DNA from: Achromobacter ruhlandii | GTDB lineage: Bacteria; Pseudomonadota; Gammaproteobacteria; Burkholderiales; Burkholderiaceae_B | Reading direction: 5' to 3' | Assembly: GCF_902859695.1 (NCBI RefSeq) | Contig: NZ_CADIJL010000025.1 | Coordinates: 32,603 to 96,602 of the forward strand | Length of the DNA stretch: 64,000 nt | Shown: positions 26,676 to 36,215 of the stretch, piece after piece | How the letters are laid out: every line of letters begins with the position of its first letter | Numbering within the stretch: the stretch's first letter is position 1 | The notes under the pieces: generated by a model | What the model was told of the DNA's origin: nothing | Database searches by the model: none | What the model saw: the letters and a program-made list of their open reading frames with translations, nothing else | Translations under genes and position numbers: made by a program

Positions 26676-28322
26676 TTATTTGCCGGAGAACAGCTTGATG
26701 CGGAATGCCTTGACCGACACGATGATGGGCAGCACGATCACCGTGACCAGCGCCGCGCCATAGGCCGAGGCCATGCCCAGGCGGCCGCCGTCGACCTGGC
26801 GGAAGATGGCGATCGGCATGGTTTCGAGGCCGCCGCTGTAGGCCACGATCGAGGCCGACAGCTCGGAAATCGTGGTCAGCCACATCAGGATGGCGGCCGA
26901 GATGATCGAGGCCTTCATGGCCGGCAGAATCACCTTGAAGAAGGTCATCAGCGGCGATACGCCCAGGCTGATCGAGGCTTCCTCGATCGAGTCGGGAATG
27001 TTGAACAGCACCGACGAGGCGTTGCGCACCGCGAAGGGCAGGCGCCGCACCGCGTAGCACAGCACCATGATGCCGGAGGTGCCGGCCAGCACCAGCCAGC
27101 CGGTGTTGAAGGTCTGCACCAGCGCGATGCCCAGCACCGTGCCGGAGATGGTCAGCGGCAGTACCACGATGTAGTCCAGCACCTGGGTGAAGGCGCTGCG
27201 CTTCTTGATGGTCAGGTAACTCACCAGCACCGCGAAGGCCACGCCCGTCACCGTGGCCAGCGAGGCGAACTTGAGCGAATTCAGGATCGGCTCGGGCGCG
27301 CCGTGCAGGGCGCGCTGCATGCTGGCCAGCGACCAGGAGCCCCAGTGCATCACCGGCCCGCTGGTCTTGGTGAAGGCGGCGATGAACACCACGATCAGCG
27401 GCAGCAGCGACAGCAGGATCACCAGGCCGACGCCGCCGGTGTACAGGATGGCCTGCCATGAACGCACCCGGCGCGCCGCCGGCGCGCGGCCCTGGGTCAT
27501 GGTGTAGACCTTGCGCTCGACCACGCGCTTCTGCACGAACAGCACGATGGCGACGATGGCGATCGACACCACCGACATGGCGCTCTGCAGCGTCGGGCTG
27601 CCGCCCATTTCGCTGACGAAGGTGTTGTAGGTCATCACCGACAGCAGCGGCACGCGGCTGCCCAGCAGCATCGCCAGCGCGAAGTTGCCGACCACCAGCG
27701 TGAACACCACCAGCGCGTTCACCAGCACCGCCGGCAGCAGCACCGGCACCAGCACCCGCAGTTGGGTCAGCAGCGGCGGCGTGCCCAGGCTCAGGCCGGC
27801 TTCCTCCAGCTGGCCGTCGAAGCCGCGCAACGCGGCCAGCACGCCCAGGTAGATGTAGGTGTAGTAGACCAGCGTCATCGAGAACACCATGCCGGTCCAG
27901 CCGTAGAACGACGGCAGCGAGATGCCCGCGTCGCCCAGCAGGTTGGTCAGGATGCCGTTGTTGCCCAGCACCAGCAGCCACGACTGGCCGACGATGATCT
28001 CGGGAATGACGATGGTCAGCACCGGCAGGATCGCCACCAGGTTCTTGAGCGGGAAGTCGTAGCGCGCCACCATGTAGGCGAACGGTACGCCCACCAGGAT
28101 GGTGCAGGCGGTCACCACCAGCCCCAGCACCAGCGTGTTGCCGAAGGCCTCCAGGTATTGCGAGTCGGCCAGCAGGGCGCGGAACCCCTCCAGCGAGAAA
28201 CCGCCGTCCTGGCCGGTGACGCTGTTGCTGAACAGCACCGCCAGCGGATACAGCACGAAGAACAGCAGCAGCGCCAGGCTGATCGCCGTCAGGATGCCCC
28301 AGGGCCACCGTTTGATTTTCAT
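26676..28322 (-). CDS. FbpB-type fused ABC permease
   Basis: 548-residue inner-membrane protein made of two fused BPD_transp_1 permease halves (about residues 1-270 and 290-548). EAA-loop motifs coupling to the ATPase are visible in both halves (LEEAGLSLGTPPLLTQLRVLVPVL and IEEASISLGVSPLMTFFKVILPAM). About twelve hydrophobic helices. It lies 14 bp downstream of the ATPase gene and 22 bp upstream of the binding-protein gene. Fused permeases of this kind are typical of ferric and related importers. Confidence 0.92.
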   Translation of the reverse strand: MKIKRWPWGILTAISLALLLFFVLYPLAVLFSNSVTGQDGGFSLEGFRALLADSQYLEAFGNTLVLGLVVTACTILVGVPFAYMVARYDFPLKNLVAILPVLTIVIPEIIVGQSWLLVLGNNGILTNLLGDAGISLPSFYGWTGMVFSMTLVYYTYIYLGVLAALRGFDGQLEEAGLSLGTPPLLTQLRVLVPVLLPAVLVNALVVFTLVVGNFALAMLLGSRVPLLSVMTYNTFVSEMGGSPTLQSAMSVVSIAIVAIVLFVQKRVVERKVYTMTQGRAPAARRVRSWQAILYTGGVGLVILLSLLPLIVVFIAAFTKTSGPVMHWGSWSLASMQRALHGAPEPILNSLKFASLATVTGVAFAVLVSYLTIKKRSAFTQVLDYIVVLPLTISGTVLGIALVQTFNTGWLVLAGTSGIMVLCYAVRRLPFAVRNASSVLFNIPDSIEEASISLGVSPLMTFFKVILPAMKASIISAAILMWLTTISELSASIVAYSGGLETMPIAIFRQVDGGRLGMASAYGAALVTVIVLPIIVSVKAFRIKLFSGK

Positions 28323-28335
28323 GGCGTGGCGGTCC

Positions 28336-29412
28336 TCAGGCGTTGACGACGCGGCTGTCGGCGGGAATCAGCACCTGCACGGCCTCGCCGGGCTGGAACT
28401 GCGCCACCATGTTGCCCGCGTGCAGCTCCACGCGGATCTCCGAGCCGTCCTGCAGCGCGATGCGATAGGCGGTCTTGAAGCCCAGGTATTGGCGCCGCAG
28501 CACCTTGCCGGGCAGCGTGTTGGGCACGTAGGGCGCCGGCGCCATCAGGGCCAGTTCCTCGGGGCGCGCGATCAGCACCGCGCGCTCGGCCAGCGTGGCG
28601 CTGCCGAGCGTGCCGTCAAAACCCAGGCCGCACAGCTCGTAGCGCACGTGGCCGGCCGGCGCGCCGGGCAGCCCGCCGCGCGCCGGCACCGGGATCACGT
28701 TGGCCGAACCGATGAAGTCGGCCACATAGGCGTTGACCGGCGTGCCGTACAGTTCCTCGGGCGTGCCCAGTTGGGCGATGCGGCCGTGGTCCATGATGGC
28801 GATGCGGTCGGACATGGCCAGGGCTTCCTCCTGGTCATGGGTGACGAATACGGTGGTGATGCCGGCCTCGCGCACCAGGTCGAGGATGACGTCGCGCATC
28901 TGCAGGCGCATCTTGGCGTCCAGGTTAGACAGCGGCTCGTCCATCAGCAACACGCGCGGCCGGATCACCAGGGCGCGCGCCAGCGCCACGCGCTGGCGCT
29001 GGCCGCCGCTCATCTGCGCCGGGTAGCGGTCGGCCAGCGCCGCCAGGCCGACCTTGTCCAGCGCCTCGTCGACGCGGCGCTTGATTTCGGCGCGGGCCAC
29101 GCCCCGGGCGCGCAGGCCGTAGGCGACGTTGTCGAAGGCGGTCTTGTCGGGAAACAGCGCGTAGTCCTGGAACACCATGCCGATGTCGCGGCGGTGCGCC
29201 GACACGTGCGTCACGTCGTCCTGGTCGAACAGCAGGCGGCCGCCGTCGGGCGCGTAGAAGCCGGCGATGCAGCGCAGCAGGGTGGTCTTGCCGCAGCCGC
29301 TGGGGCCCAGCAGCGTGTAGAACGCGCCGTCGGGAATGTGCAGCGACAGGTCGCGCAGCACCTGCTGGCCGCCGAATGTCTTGATGATGCCGTCTACGGT
29401 GATCGATGCCAT
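28336..29412 (-). CDS. FbpC/PotA-type ABC ATPase
   Basis: 358-residue importer ATPase: Walker A GPSGCGKT, Q-loop MVFQDYALFPDKTAFDNVAYG, signature MSGGQRQRV, Walker B VLLMDEPLSNLD, switch His in VTHDQ, and a C-terminal TOBE domain (about residues 285-355). The ATG at 29412 is set by family similarity. First gene of the three-gene importer operon; divergent from the LysR-type gene at 29656, with 243 bp between, so that regulator may control it. Confidence 0.92.
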   Translation of the reverse strand: MASITVDGIIKTFGGQQVLRDLSLHIPDGAFYTLLGPSGCGKTTLLRCIAGFYAPDGGRLLFDQDDVTHVSAHRRDIGMVFQDYALFPDKTAFDNVAYGLRARGVARAEIKRRVDEALDKVGLAALADRYPAQMSGGQRQRVALARALVIRPRVLLMDEPLSNLDAKMRLQMRDVILDLVREAGITTVFVTHDQEEALAMSDRIAIMDHGRIAQLGTPEELYGTPVNAYVADFIGSANVIPVPARGGLPGAPAGHVRYELCGLGFDGTLGSATLAERAVLIARPEELALMAPAPYVPNTLPGKVLRRQYLGFKTAYRIALQDGSEIRVELHAGNMVAQFQPGEAVQVLIPADSRVVNA

Positions 29413-29655
29413 GAAAGGTTCCTGCCTGGGATTGGACGCATCATAGGAACCCGGCCGCGCCGCCACCAGCGGTGTTTTTTAAGGGCTGGCGTTAGTTTTT
29501 CTAAGAGGTCGGCGGCGCCGCAATCCCCTAGAATGCGGCTCATAGCAACGGCGCGGTTCAAGCCCCGTGCCGGCAAGAACAGATGACAAGGGAAATCGTG
29601 GGAACACGCAGCAAAGCCTTGCGCCAGGGGCGCGCGCGGGCGGACGGCGCCTGAG

Positions 29656-30564
29656 ATGGCGGGCCCGAGCCTGCCGCCGCTGAAAGCCTTGCGGGTATTC
29701 GAGGCCGCGGCGCGCCTGCGCAGTTTCACGGCGGCGGCCGACGAACTGAGCATCACGCACAGCGCGGTCAGCCAGCAGATCCGCATCCTGGAAGACTATG
29801 TCGGCCAGCCGCTGTTCGCGCGCGAGGCCCGCGGCGTCACGCTGCTGCCGTGCGCGCAGGCGTATTTTCCCGAGGTCCAGGCCAGCCTGGAGCGCATCGC
29901 GGCGGCCACCGCCAAGCTGCGCTCGCCTGGCCATGGCGGCGTGCTGCGCGTCAGCGCCACGCCGTCGCTGACCATGAAATGGCTGATTCCCCGGCTGTCG
30001 GCGTTCCAGGCGTTGCATCCGGGCATCGACGTGCAACTGACCACGCAGGGGCGCTCGTTCCTGGATCGCGGCGACGAGGCCGGCGGCGACGTGCTGATCC
30101 GCCATGGCTTCGTGGCGCACGCCGAAATGAGCTGCGTGCACTGCCTGGACGACTTCCACGTGCCGGTGGCGTCGCCGCGCTTCATCGAGCGCAACCGCCT
30201 GGCCACGCCGGCCGACTGTCTGGGGCACCCCTTGCTGAAGGTCGCGGGCGGCATGGACCACTGGCCGCGCTGGTTCGCGCTGGCCAGGGTGGACGTGCCG
30301 GCGCAACTGCCCGGGCCGGTGTTCGACCATCAATTCCTGTGCATGCAGGCCGCCATGAACGACCTGGGCATCGCCCTGGCGCCGTGGTGCCTGCTGCAGG
30401 ACGACCTGCGCGCCGACCGGCTGCGGCCGCTGTTCCTGCAGCCGCGCCTGCCCAACGCCGGCGTGCATGCGCTGTTCCGCCCGGACGCGCCGGCCGCGGC
30501 CGCGGCGCGCCATTTCATCGACTGGCTGGGCCGCGAGGCCGGCCATCCGCCACCCGAGCAATAG
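29656..30564 (+). CDS. GcvA-like LysR-family regulator
   Basis: 302-residue LysR-type regulator. The winged helix (PPLKALRVFEAAARLRSFTAAADELSITHSAVSQQIRILED) has the GcvA-subfamily pattern, and the effector domain (about 95-295) follows. It is divergent from the FbpABC-type operon and directly upstream of serB (11 bp). The target is not known: location points to the importer operon, but cotranscription with serB could also tie it to serine metabolism. Confidence 0.9.
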   Translation: MAGPSLPPLKALRVFEAAARLRSFTAAADELSITHSAVSQQIRILEDYVGQPLFAREARGVTLLPCAQAYFPEVQASLERIAAATAKLRSPGHGGVLRVSATPSLTMKWLIPRLSAFQALHPGIDVQLTTQGRSFLDRGDEAGGDVLIRHGFVAHAEMSCVHCLDDFHVPVASPRFIERNRLATPADCLGHPLLKVAGGMDHWPRWFALARVDVPAQLPGPVFDHQFLCMQAAMNDLGIALAPWCLLQDDLRADRLRPLFLQPRLPNAGVHALFRPDAPAAAAARHFIDWLGREAGHPPPEQ

Positions 30565-30575
30565 AAGGATTGCCC

Positions 30576-31310
30576 ATGCAAGAGTTCCAGAGCGACGCCG
30601 GCCTGCATTGGCGCGGTATCGCGCCGCCGCTGACACTGTCGGACTACAAGGTCATCGCCTTCGACATGGATTCGACGCTGATCGCCATCGAGACGCTGGA
30701 CGAGATGGCCGACCTGATGGGGAAAAAGGCCGAGGTGGCCGCGCTGACCGAGGCGGCGATGCAGGGAGAGATCGTCGACTACAAGCAGAGCCTGCGGCAG
30801 CGCGTGGCGCTGCTGGCCGGCATGCCGGCGGTGGCGCTGGACGAGGTGTATGAACACCGCCTGGCGCTCAACCCGGGTGTGGAAACGCTGATCGCGGCTT
30901 GCAAGGCCGCCGGCCTGTTCTGCCTGCTGGTGACGGGCGGCTTCACCTGCTTCACCGACCGGCTGCGCGCGCGCCTGGGGCTGGACGACGTGCGCGCCAA
31001 CGTGCTGGAGATCGTCGATGGCCGCCTGACTGGGCGGCTGCTGCCGCAAGCGTGGGGCGACCTGTGCGACGGCGAGGAAAAGCGCCGCAAGTTGCTGGAG
31101 GTGTGCGCGGCGCTGGGCGTCGGACCGGAGCGCGCCATCGCGGTGGGCGACGGCGCCAACGACCTGCCGATGCTGCGAACCGCCGGGCTATCGGTGGCGT
31201 ATCACGCCAAGCCGGCGGTGCGGCGCGAGGCCAAGGTGGCGATCGACCAGGGCGGGCTGGACCAGCTGCTGCGCCTGTTCAGCGCCGGCAAGGCGCAGGC
31301 GCGGGGCTGA
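30576..31310 (+). CDS. serB: Phosphoserine phosphatase SerB
   Basis: 244-residue HAD-family phosphatase, last step of serine synthesis. The catalytic loop is FDMDSTLIAIE (D30 nucleophile, D32), then LLVTGGFTCF (Ser/Thr-Gly motif II) and AVGDGANDLPML (metal-binding motif IV). It is the short form without an N-terminal ACT-like regulatory domain. ATG at 30576 follows AGAAGGA, 11 bp after the LysR stop. The following 93 bp before convergent fabV contain three copies of GAGGCGCGA (31334, 31355, 31366) but no clear terminator. Confidence 0.94.
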   Translation: MQEFQSDAGLHWRGIAPPLTLSDYKVIAFDMDSTLIAIETLDEMADLMGKKAEVAALTEAAMQGEIVDYKQSLRQRVALLAGMPAVALDEVYEHRLALNPGVETLIAACKAAGLFCLLVTGGFTCFTDRLRARLGLDDVRANVLEIVDGRLTGRLLPQAWGDLCDGEEKRRKLLEVCAALGVGPERAIAVGDGANDLPMLRTAGLSVAYHAKPAVRREAKVAIDQGGLDQLLRLFSAGKAQARG

Positions 31311-31403
31311 CGGGCCGCCACCGCGGCGCGAACGAGGCGCGAGGGGGCGTGAAAGAGGCGCGAGCGAGGCGCGAACGCGGCCCCCTGCGGACCCGAACTC
31401 GCC

Positions 31404-32600
31404 TCAGGCGCTGATCAGGCCGGGGATCTTCACGTCCGGGTCGACATCGGCGTTGTAATCCACCCCATCGATCTCGAACCCGAACAGGCGCAGGAACTCG
31501 CGCTTGTAGCCGGCGAAATCGGTCAGTTCATACAGGTTGGACTCGGTCACCTGGTGCCACAGCGCCTGCACCTGCGCCTGCACGGCGGGGTCCAGTTCCA
31601 GGTAATCCGCGCGCAACCGGCCTTCGTCGTCCAGGATCGGCGCCGCGCCGCACAGGCTGTCGCGGTACAGGCCGTACACCTGCTCGATGCAGCCCTCGTG
31701 GGTGCCTTTTTCCTTCATGACCTTGAACAGCAGCGACAGGTACAGCGGCATCATCGGGATCGCCGAGCTGGCCTGGGTCACGACCGCCTTCAGCACCGAG
31801 ACGCGGGCGTCGCCGCCGCGCGCGGCCAGCTTGGCGCGGATGTCCAGCACCTTCTGGTCCAGGTCTTTCTTGGCGGCGCCGATCGACCCGTTCCAGTAGA
31901 TGTCGTGGGTGATCTTCTCGCCCAGGTAGGTGAAGGCGGTGGTGGTGGCGCCCTCGGCCAGCACGCCGGCCTCCAGCAGGGCGTCGATCCACATCTGCCA
32001 GTCCTCGCCGCCCATGACCGCCACCGTGGCGTCGATCTCTTCCTGGGTGGCCGGTTCCAGCACCGATTCCTTGATGACTTCCTTGTCGGTATCCAGGCCG
32101 CGCAGCGTGACCGCCTGGCCGACCGGCTTGAGGGTCGAGTTGAACACCGTGCCGCTGACCGGATGGGTGCGGCGGGGCGCGGCCAGGCTGTAGATCACCT
32201 GGTCGACCTGGCCCAGGTCCTGCCTGATGGCGGCGATGGTCTGGGCCTTGATGGCATCGGAGAAGGCGTCGCCGTTGATGCTCCTGGCGTACAGGCCCTC
32301 GGCGCTGGCGAACTTGTCGAAGGCGGCGCTGTTGTACCAGCCCGGGGTGCCGGCCTTGGCGGCCTCGCCGGGGCGCTCGAAGAACACGCCCAGCGTCTGG
32401 GCGCCACAGGCGAAGGCGGCGCTGATGCGGGCCGCCAGGCCGTAGCCGGTGGAGGCGCCGATCACCAGCACGCGCTTGGGGCCACCGCTGATCGGGCCCT
32501 GGGCGCGGACGTAGTCGATCTGGTTCTTGACGTTGGCTTCGCAGCCGACGGGATGGGTGGTCACGCAGATGAAGCCGCGCACGCGGGGTTTGATGATCAT
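31404..32600 (-). CDS. fabV: Enoyl-ACP/trans-2-enoyl-CoA reductase FabV
   Basis: 398-residue NADH-dependent enoyl reductase of the FabV/TER type, for the last step of each fatty-acid elongation cycle. N-terminal [20 protein letters not shown] and the NAD loop [15 protein letters not shown] are typical. The catalytic Tyr-x8-Lys is in [12 protein letters not shown]. FabV enzymes are much less sensitive to triclosan than FabI. The ATG at 32600 has a GGAG-like site; upstream in-frame residues are not family-like. Whether FabI also exists in the genome cannot be told from here. Confidence 0.96.
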   Translation of the reverse strand: MIIKPRVRGFICVTTHPVGCEANVKNQIDYVRAQGPISGGPKRVLVIGASTGYGLAARISAAFACGAQTLGVFFERPGEAAKAGTPGWYNSAAFDKFASAEGLYARSINGDAFSDAIKAQTIAAIRQDLGQVDQVIYSLAAPRRTHPVSGTVFNSTLKPVGQAVTLRGLDTDKEVIKESVLEPATQEEIDATVAVMGGEDWQMWIDALLEAGVLAEGATTTAFTYLGEKITHDIYWNGSIGAAKKDLDQKVLDIRAKLAARGGDARVSVLKAVVTQASSAIPMMPLYLSLLFKVMKEKGTHEGCIEQVYGLYRDSLCGAAPILDDEGRLRADYLELDPAVQAQVQALWHQVTESNLYELTDFAGYKREFLRLFGFEIDGVDYNADVDPDVKIPGLISA

Positions 32601-32700
32601 GGAGCCCTCGTTCTGGAAATGCGGGGAAGACCGCCCGCACAGGCGGGCGGCGCCGGGCATTGTACGGGAGGCGGGGCGGCCGCTGGCCGCCCGGGGCGTG

Positions 32701-33651
32701 TCAGCGCGCGCCGGCGCCCGCCGGCGCGGCCGCCTGGGCGCGGCTGCGGCGCCACTCCACCAGGCCGATGCCGACGCCGCTGGCGCAGATGATGGCGATG
32801 CCGAGCCAGGTCAGGGGATCCGGAAAGTGGTCCCACACCAGCCAGCCGACCGTGGTGGCGCTGATGATCTGCAGGTAGATGAAGGGCGCCAGGGTCGAGG
32901 CCGGCGCGCGGCGGTAGGCGGCGATCTGGAACAGGTGGCCCAGGCCGCCGGTGACCCCGGTGGAGATCAGCAGCGTCCAGTCCAGCGGCGTCAGCGCCCG
33001 CAGCACTGGTAGGGCGGGCGGCAGGATGAAGGGCAGGGCCAGTGTCAGGCAGCCGGTGCCGACCGCGCCGCTCCAGATCAGCGAGGTGAACGGGTCGTCG
33101 CCCGCGACGCGGCGCGTGGCGATGAATTGGGCCGCGAAGCAACAGGCCGTGAGCAGCCCGAAAATGGTGCCGACCGGATGCAGGCCGCCGCCCGGGCGGA
33201 TGACGATGATGACGCCGACGAAGGCGATGCCGGCGGCGACAAAGCGCGACATGCGCGCCGGCTCCTTCAGGATCCACGGCGCCAGCGACAGCACCAGCAA
33301 GGGCGCCAGGAAGTTGATGGCGGTGGCTTCGGCCTGGGGAATGTAGCTGAGCGTGGTGAAGAACATCAGCGTGGCCAGGAACATCGAGCCGCCGCGCAGG
33401 AGCTGTTCACGCGGCTTTTTGCTGCGCAGGATGCCTGTGCCGCGCGTGGGCAGCACCAGGGCCAGCACCAGCACCAGGTGCACGGCGTAGCGGAACCACG
33501 ACAGCACCAGCAGCGGCACCCCCGCGTTCATGACCCATTTGCCGCTGGCGTCCAGGCAGGACAGCGTCCACATCGACAGCACCAGCAACAGGATCCCGAC
33601 GAGCGGGCCGCTGGGGGCGGGACGCGGGCGACCGGTATCGGCCGGGGACAT
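32701..33651 (-). CDS. EamA/DMT-family inner-membrane transporter
   Basis: 316-residue protein with about ten hydrophobic helices forming two EamA repeats (about residues 20-155 and 170-300). The first half has [23 protein letters not shown], typical of RhaT/EamA-like drug/metabolite exporters. The C-terminus is Ala/Arg-rich. Substrate unknown. It is divergent from LysR gene 33738, whose product could control it. Confidence 0.88.
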   Translation of the reverse strand: MSPADTGRPRPAPSGPLVGILLLVLSMWTLSCLDASGKWVMNAGVPLLVLSWFRYAVHLVLVLALVLPTRGTGILRSKKPREQLLRGGSMFLATLMFFTTLSYIPQAEATAINFLAPLLVLSLAPWILKEPARMSRFVAAGIAFVGVIIVIRPGGGLHPVGTIFGLLTACCFAAQFIATRRVAGDDPFTSLIWSGAVGTGCLTLALPFILPPALPVLRALTPLDWTLLISTGVTGGLGHLFQIAAYRRAPASTLAPFIYLQIISATTVGWLVWDHFPDPLTWLGIAIICASGVGIGLVEWRRSRAQAAAPAGAGAR

Positions 33652-33737
33652 GGACAGGCTCCTTGTGCGCTAGGGGGCCGTGGAGGGGCCACGGGGCGGC
33701 TGACATGATACGCTCATCGCGGCAGGGGGAAAGGTTC

Positions 33738-34646
33738 ATGATCGAACTACGCAACATAGAAACATTCTTTTGGGTCGCCACGCTGGGCAGCTTCCGCGCC
33801 GCGTCCGACAAGCTCAACACCACGCAGCCCGCGGTCTCGCAACGCATCGCCTCGCTCGAGGCCGACCTGGGCGTGCGCCTGTTCGAGCGCGACGCCCGCG
33901 GCGTCAAGCTGACCGCCAAGGGTCATGAACTGCTGTCGCACGCCGAGCGCATGCTGCAGGTGCGGCGTGACATGTTCGAGGCGGCGCGCGAGCAGAACGT
34001 CATGACGGGCACGGTGCGCATCGGCGTGGCCGAGACCATCGTGCAGACCTGGCTGCCGACGCTGATCGAGCTGGTGCACGCCGCGTATCCGGCGCTGGTG
34101 CTGGAGATCGAGGTGGACACCACTCATGTCCTGCGCTCGCACCTGATGTCGCGCCAGATCGACCTGGCTTTCCTCATGGGGCCGGTGCTGGAGGCGCGGG
34201 TCGAGAACCTGCCGCTGTGCACCTATCCGCTGGCCTGGGTCGCCAGCCCGCTGCTGGAGCTGGGGCCCGAGCCCTTGACGCTGGAACGCATCGGCCGCCT
34301 GCCCATCGTCACCTATCCGTCCAACAGCGCGCCATACCGGGTGGTGCGCGACATGCTGACGCGCGCCGGCGTGGTGTCGCCGCGCATGTACGGCAGCGCC
34401 TCGATGTCGATGGTGGTGCGGATGACGCAGGACTGCATCGGCACCAGCGTGATCGCGCCGGTGTTCCTGGGCAAGGAACTGGCGCGCGGCGAACTGCGCA
34501 TCCTGCGGGTCGATGCCGACCCGCTGCCCGAATTGAGTTTCACGGCCACCTGGGTGCAGGGACCCGACAGCCATGCGGCGCGCCTGATCGCGCAGATGGC
34601 GCAAAAAGTGGCCGCGCAGGCGGGCGACGGCGTGGCGTCGTCCTAG
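33738..34646 (+). CDS. LysR-family regulator, paralogue 1
   Basis: 302-residue LysR-type regulator: winged helix at the N-terminus ([23 protein letters not shown]... [14 protein letters not shown]), effector domain from about residue 90. Its DNA-binding half is nearly the same as that of the regulator at 40494, and the two are similar over the full length, so they are paralogues. I chose the ATG at 33738 by this alignment. It is divergent from an EamA exporter gene and precedes the TRAP-DUF2848-amidase cassette, whose promoter (34896-34939) is matched by one after paralogue 2. Probable role: effector-dependent control of that cassette. Confidence 0.92.
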   Translation: MIELRNIETFFWVATLGSFRAASDKLNTTQPAVSQRIASLEADLGVRLFERDARGVKLTAKGHELLSHAERMLQVRRDMFEAAREQNVMTGTVRIGVAETIVQTWLPTLIELVHAAYPALVLEIEVDTTHVLRSHLMSRQIDLAFLMGPVLEARVENLPLCTYPLAWVASPLLELGPEPLTLERIGRLPIVTYPSNSAPYRVVRDMLTRAGVVSPRMYGSASMSMVVRMTQDCIGTSVIAPVFLGKELARGELRILRVDADPLPELSFTATWVQGPDSHAARLIAQMAQKVAAQAGDGVASS

Positions 34647-35081
34647 GGCCTGTCCGCGCGAAAGCAAGCCGCGCACGGACCCCGGGCCGCGCCGGCAACG
34701 GCGCGCATCATGATCCGCCGGGGCGCGCGCGCCTAGGTGTTTTCCCCAGCGCCGCGCGCGCGGGCGGTCAGGCGAAGCGCTCGCGGCGCGCCTGCGCCAG
34801 ACCCCGCGATCCCGCGCCAGGCCGCATGGTTGCTGGCTCTGCGGCCGGCGCCGGGCGGCTTGCCGGCGAGACCCAAAAAATATTTATACCCCCACATCGC
34901 AACATACGATTGGACGCTCGGCGCCCCTGACGCTGCAATGGCGGCACATCAAGAAGATCGCCTGGAAACACAGGCGCGGGGGAAAACCTTTGCTCCTCTG
35001 ACGTTCCGATTCCTACCCGCGCGCTCAAGGTAACGGGGACCCGCGCGCGCCAGACCATCCCGCCAGCCAGGAGTTTTGTCC
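34647..35081 (+). promoter_or_regulatory. Control region of the TRAP cassette with LysR-type box and promoter (34896-34939)
   Basis: 435-bp gene-free region. At 34896-34910 is ATCGCAACATACGAT, a dyad of T-N11-A type (LysR-box form). It abuts TTGGAC (34910-34915), then 18 bp, then TGCAAT (34934-34939). The same elements at the same spacing occur at 41428-41471 after the paralogous LysR gene: 30 of 44 positions agree overall, 18 of the first 21. Leader to the dctP-like gene is about 135 bases. No other feature seen in the remainder. Confidence 0.65.
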
Positions 35082-36128
35082 ATGAAGAAGTCGCTCGCTC
35101 TCGCCGCCATCGCCGCCAGCCTGTTGGCCGGCGCCGCCCAGGCGCAAGACCTGCCCAAGACCCATTTGAAGGTGGTGGGCGGCCTGTCCAACCTGACCGC
35201 CTACAACGATTACGAAAAGCCGTTCTGGACCAAGACCATTCCGGAAGCATCCAAGGGCCAGGTCACCGCGGACATCAAGGGCTTCAACGAAATGGGCCTG
35301 AAGGGCCCGGAACTGCTGCGCCTGATGTCGACCGGCGTGGTCGAGTTCGGCACCGCCACACTGTCGTACTTCGCCAGCGACAACCCGATCAACGAGGCCA
35401 TCGACCTGGCCGGCCTGGCGCCGGACGTGAAGACGGCGCGCGAGGTGACCAACGCCTTCGAGCCGGTCTACGCGCGCCTGTACGGCGAGGGCAGCAACGT
35501 CAAGCTGCTGGGCATCTCCACCTATCCGGCGCAGGTGCTGTTCTGCAACGCCGAGATCAAGGGCCTGGCCGACATCAAGGGCAAGAAGGTCCGCACCAGC
35601 AGCCGCACCACCGCCGAATTCGTGGAAGCGCTGGGCGGCTCCAGCGTCACCATGGCGTTCGGCGAAGTGGTGCCGGCGCTGCAGAACAAGGTGGTCGATT
35701 GCGCCATCACCGGCTCGCTGTCGGGCTACTCGGCCAAGTGGTACGAAGTGTCGACCCACCTGGTGGCGCTGCCGATCAACTGGAACCAGCAGATCCACGC
35801 CGTCAACCAGAAGGCCTGGGACAAGCTCGATCCCAACGTGCGCACCTTCCTGCAGGCCAACGTCAAGACGCTGGTCGACAACATCTGGGATGCCGCGGCG
35901 CGCCAGACCCAGGAAGGCTATGACTGCAACACCGGCGCGGCGGCTTGCCCGTTCCCGGTCAAGGGCAAGATGGTGCTGGTGCAGCCTTCGGACGCCGACC
36001 GGGAACTGCTCAAGAAGGTGACGCAGGAAGCCGTGCTGCCCAAGTGGGCCGCGCGTTGCTCGGCGCAGTGCGTCAAGGACTTTAATGCCACCGTCGGCAA
36101 GACGCTGGGCGTGACCGCCAGCAAGTAA
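35082..36128 (+). CDS. TRAP transporter solute-binding protein (DctP type), system 1
   Basis: 348-residue periplasmic DctP-family protein. A signal peptide (MKKSLALAAIAASLLAGAAQAQ) is followed by the TRAP-SBP fold with KGLADIKGKKVRTSSRTTAEFVEALGGSSVTMAFGEVVPALQNKVVDCAITGS, which holds the Arg that in this family grips a ligand carboxylate. First gene of a five-gene cassette (binding protein, two permeases, DUF2848, amidase), with a GC hairpin right after its stop. AGGAG precedes the ATG. The ligand is probably an organic acid or acid amide (inference). Confidence 0.92.
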   Translation: MKKSLALAAIAASLLAGAAQAQDLPKTHLKVVGGLSNLTAYNDYEKPFWTKTIPEASKGQVTADIKGFNEMGLKGPELLRLMSTGVVEFGTATLSYFASDNPINEAIDLAGLAPDVKTAREVTNAFEPVYARLYGEGSNVKLLGISTYPAQVLFCNAEIKGLADIKGKKVRTSSRTTAEFVEALGGSSVTMAFGEVVPALQNKVVDCAITGSLSGYSAKWYEVSTHLVALPINWNQQIHAVNQKAWDKLDPNVRTFLQANVKTLVDNIWDAAARQTQEGYDCNTGAAACPFPVKGKMVLVQPSDADRELLKKVTQEAVLPKWAARCSAQCVKDFNATVGKTLGVTASK

Positions 36129-36136
36129 GCGAGAAC

Positions 36137-36168
36137 GCGCGCCGTCCGCCGTTGCGGCGGCGGCGCGC
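36137..36168 (+). other. Intercistronic hairpin after dctP-like gene
   Basis: GCGCGCCG-T-CCGCCG and CGGCGGCGGCGCGC form a 14-bp stem with one bulged T and a three-base loop, 8 bp after the stop. No T-run, so it is likely to stabilise the upstream mRNA and reduce permease expression. Confidence 0.7.
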
Positions 36169-36215
36169 CTGCGATTCATCATCCGGGCCGCCGTGCCGGC
36201 CCCAGAGGTTCCCTA

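Noticed and set aside
31334..31374. Three copies of GAGGCGCGA after serB
   Set aside because: Short, irregularly spaced, and easily explained by GC-rich drift; no sign of an array or binding site.
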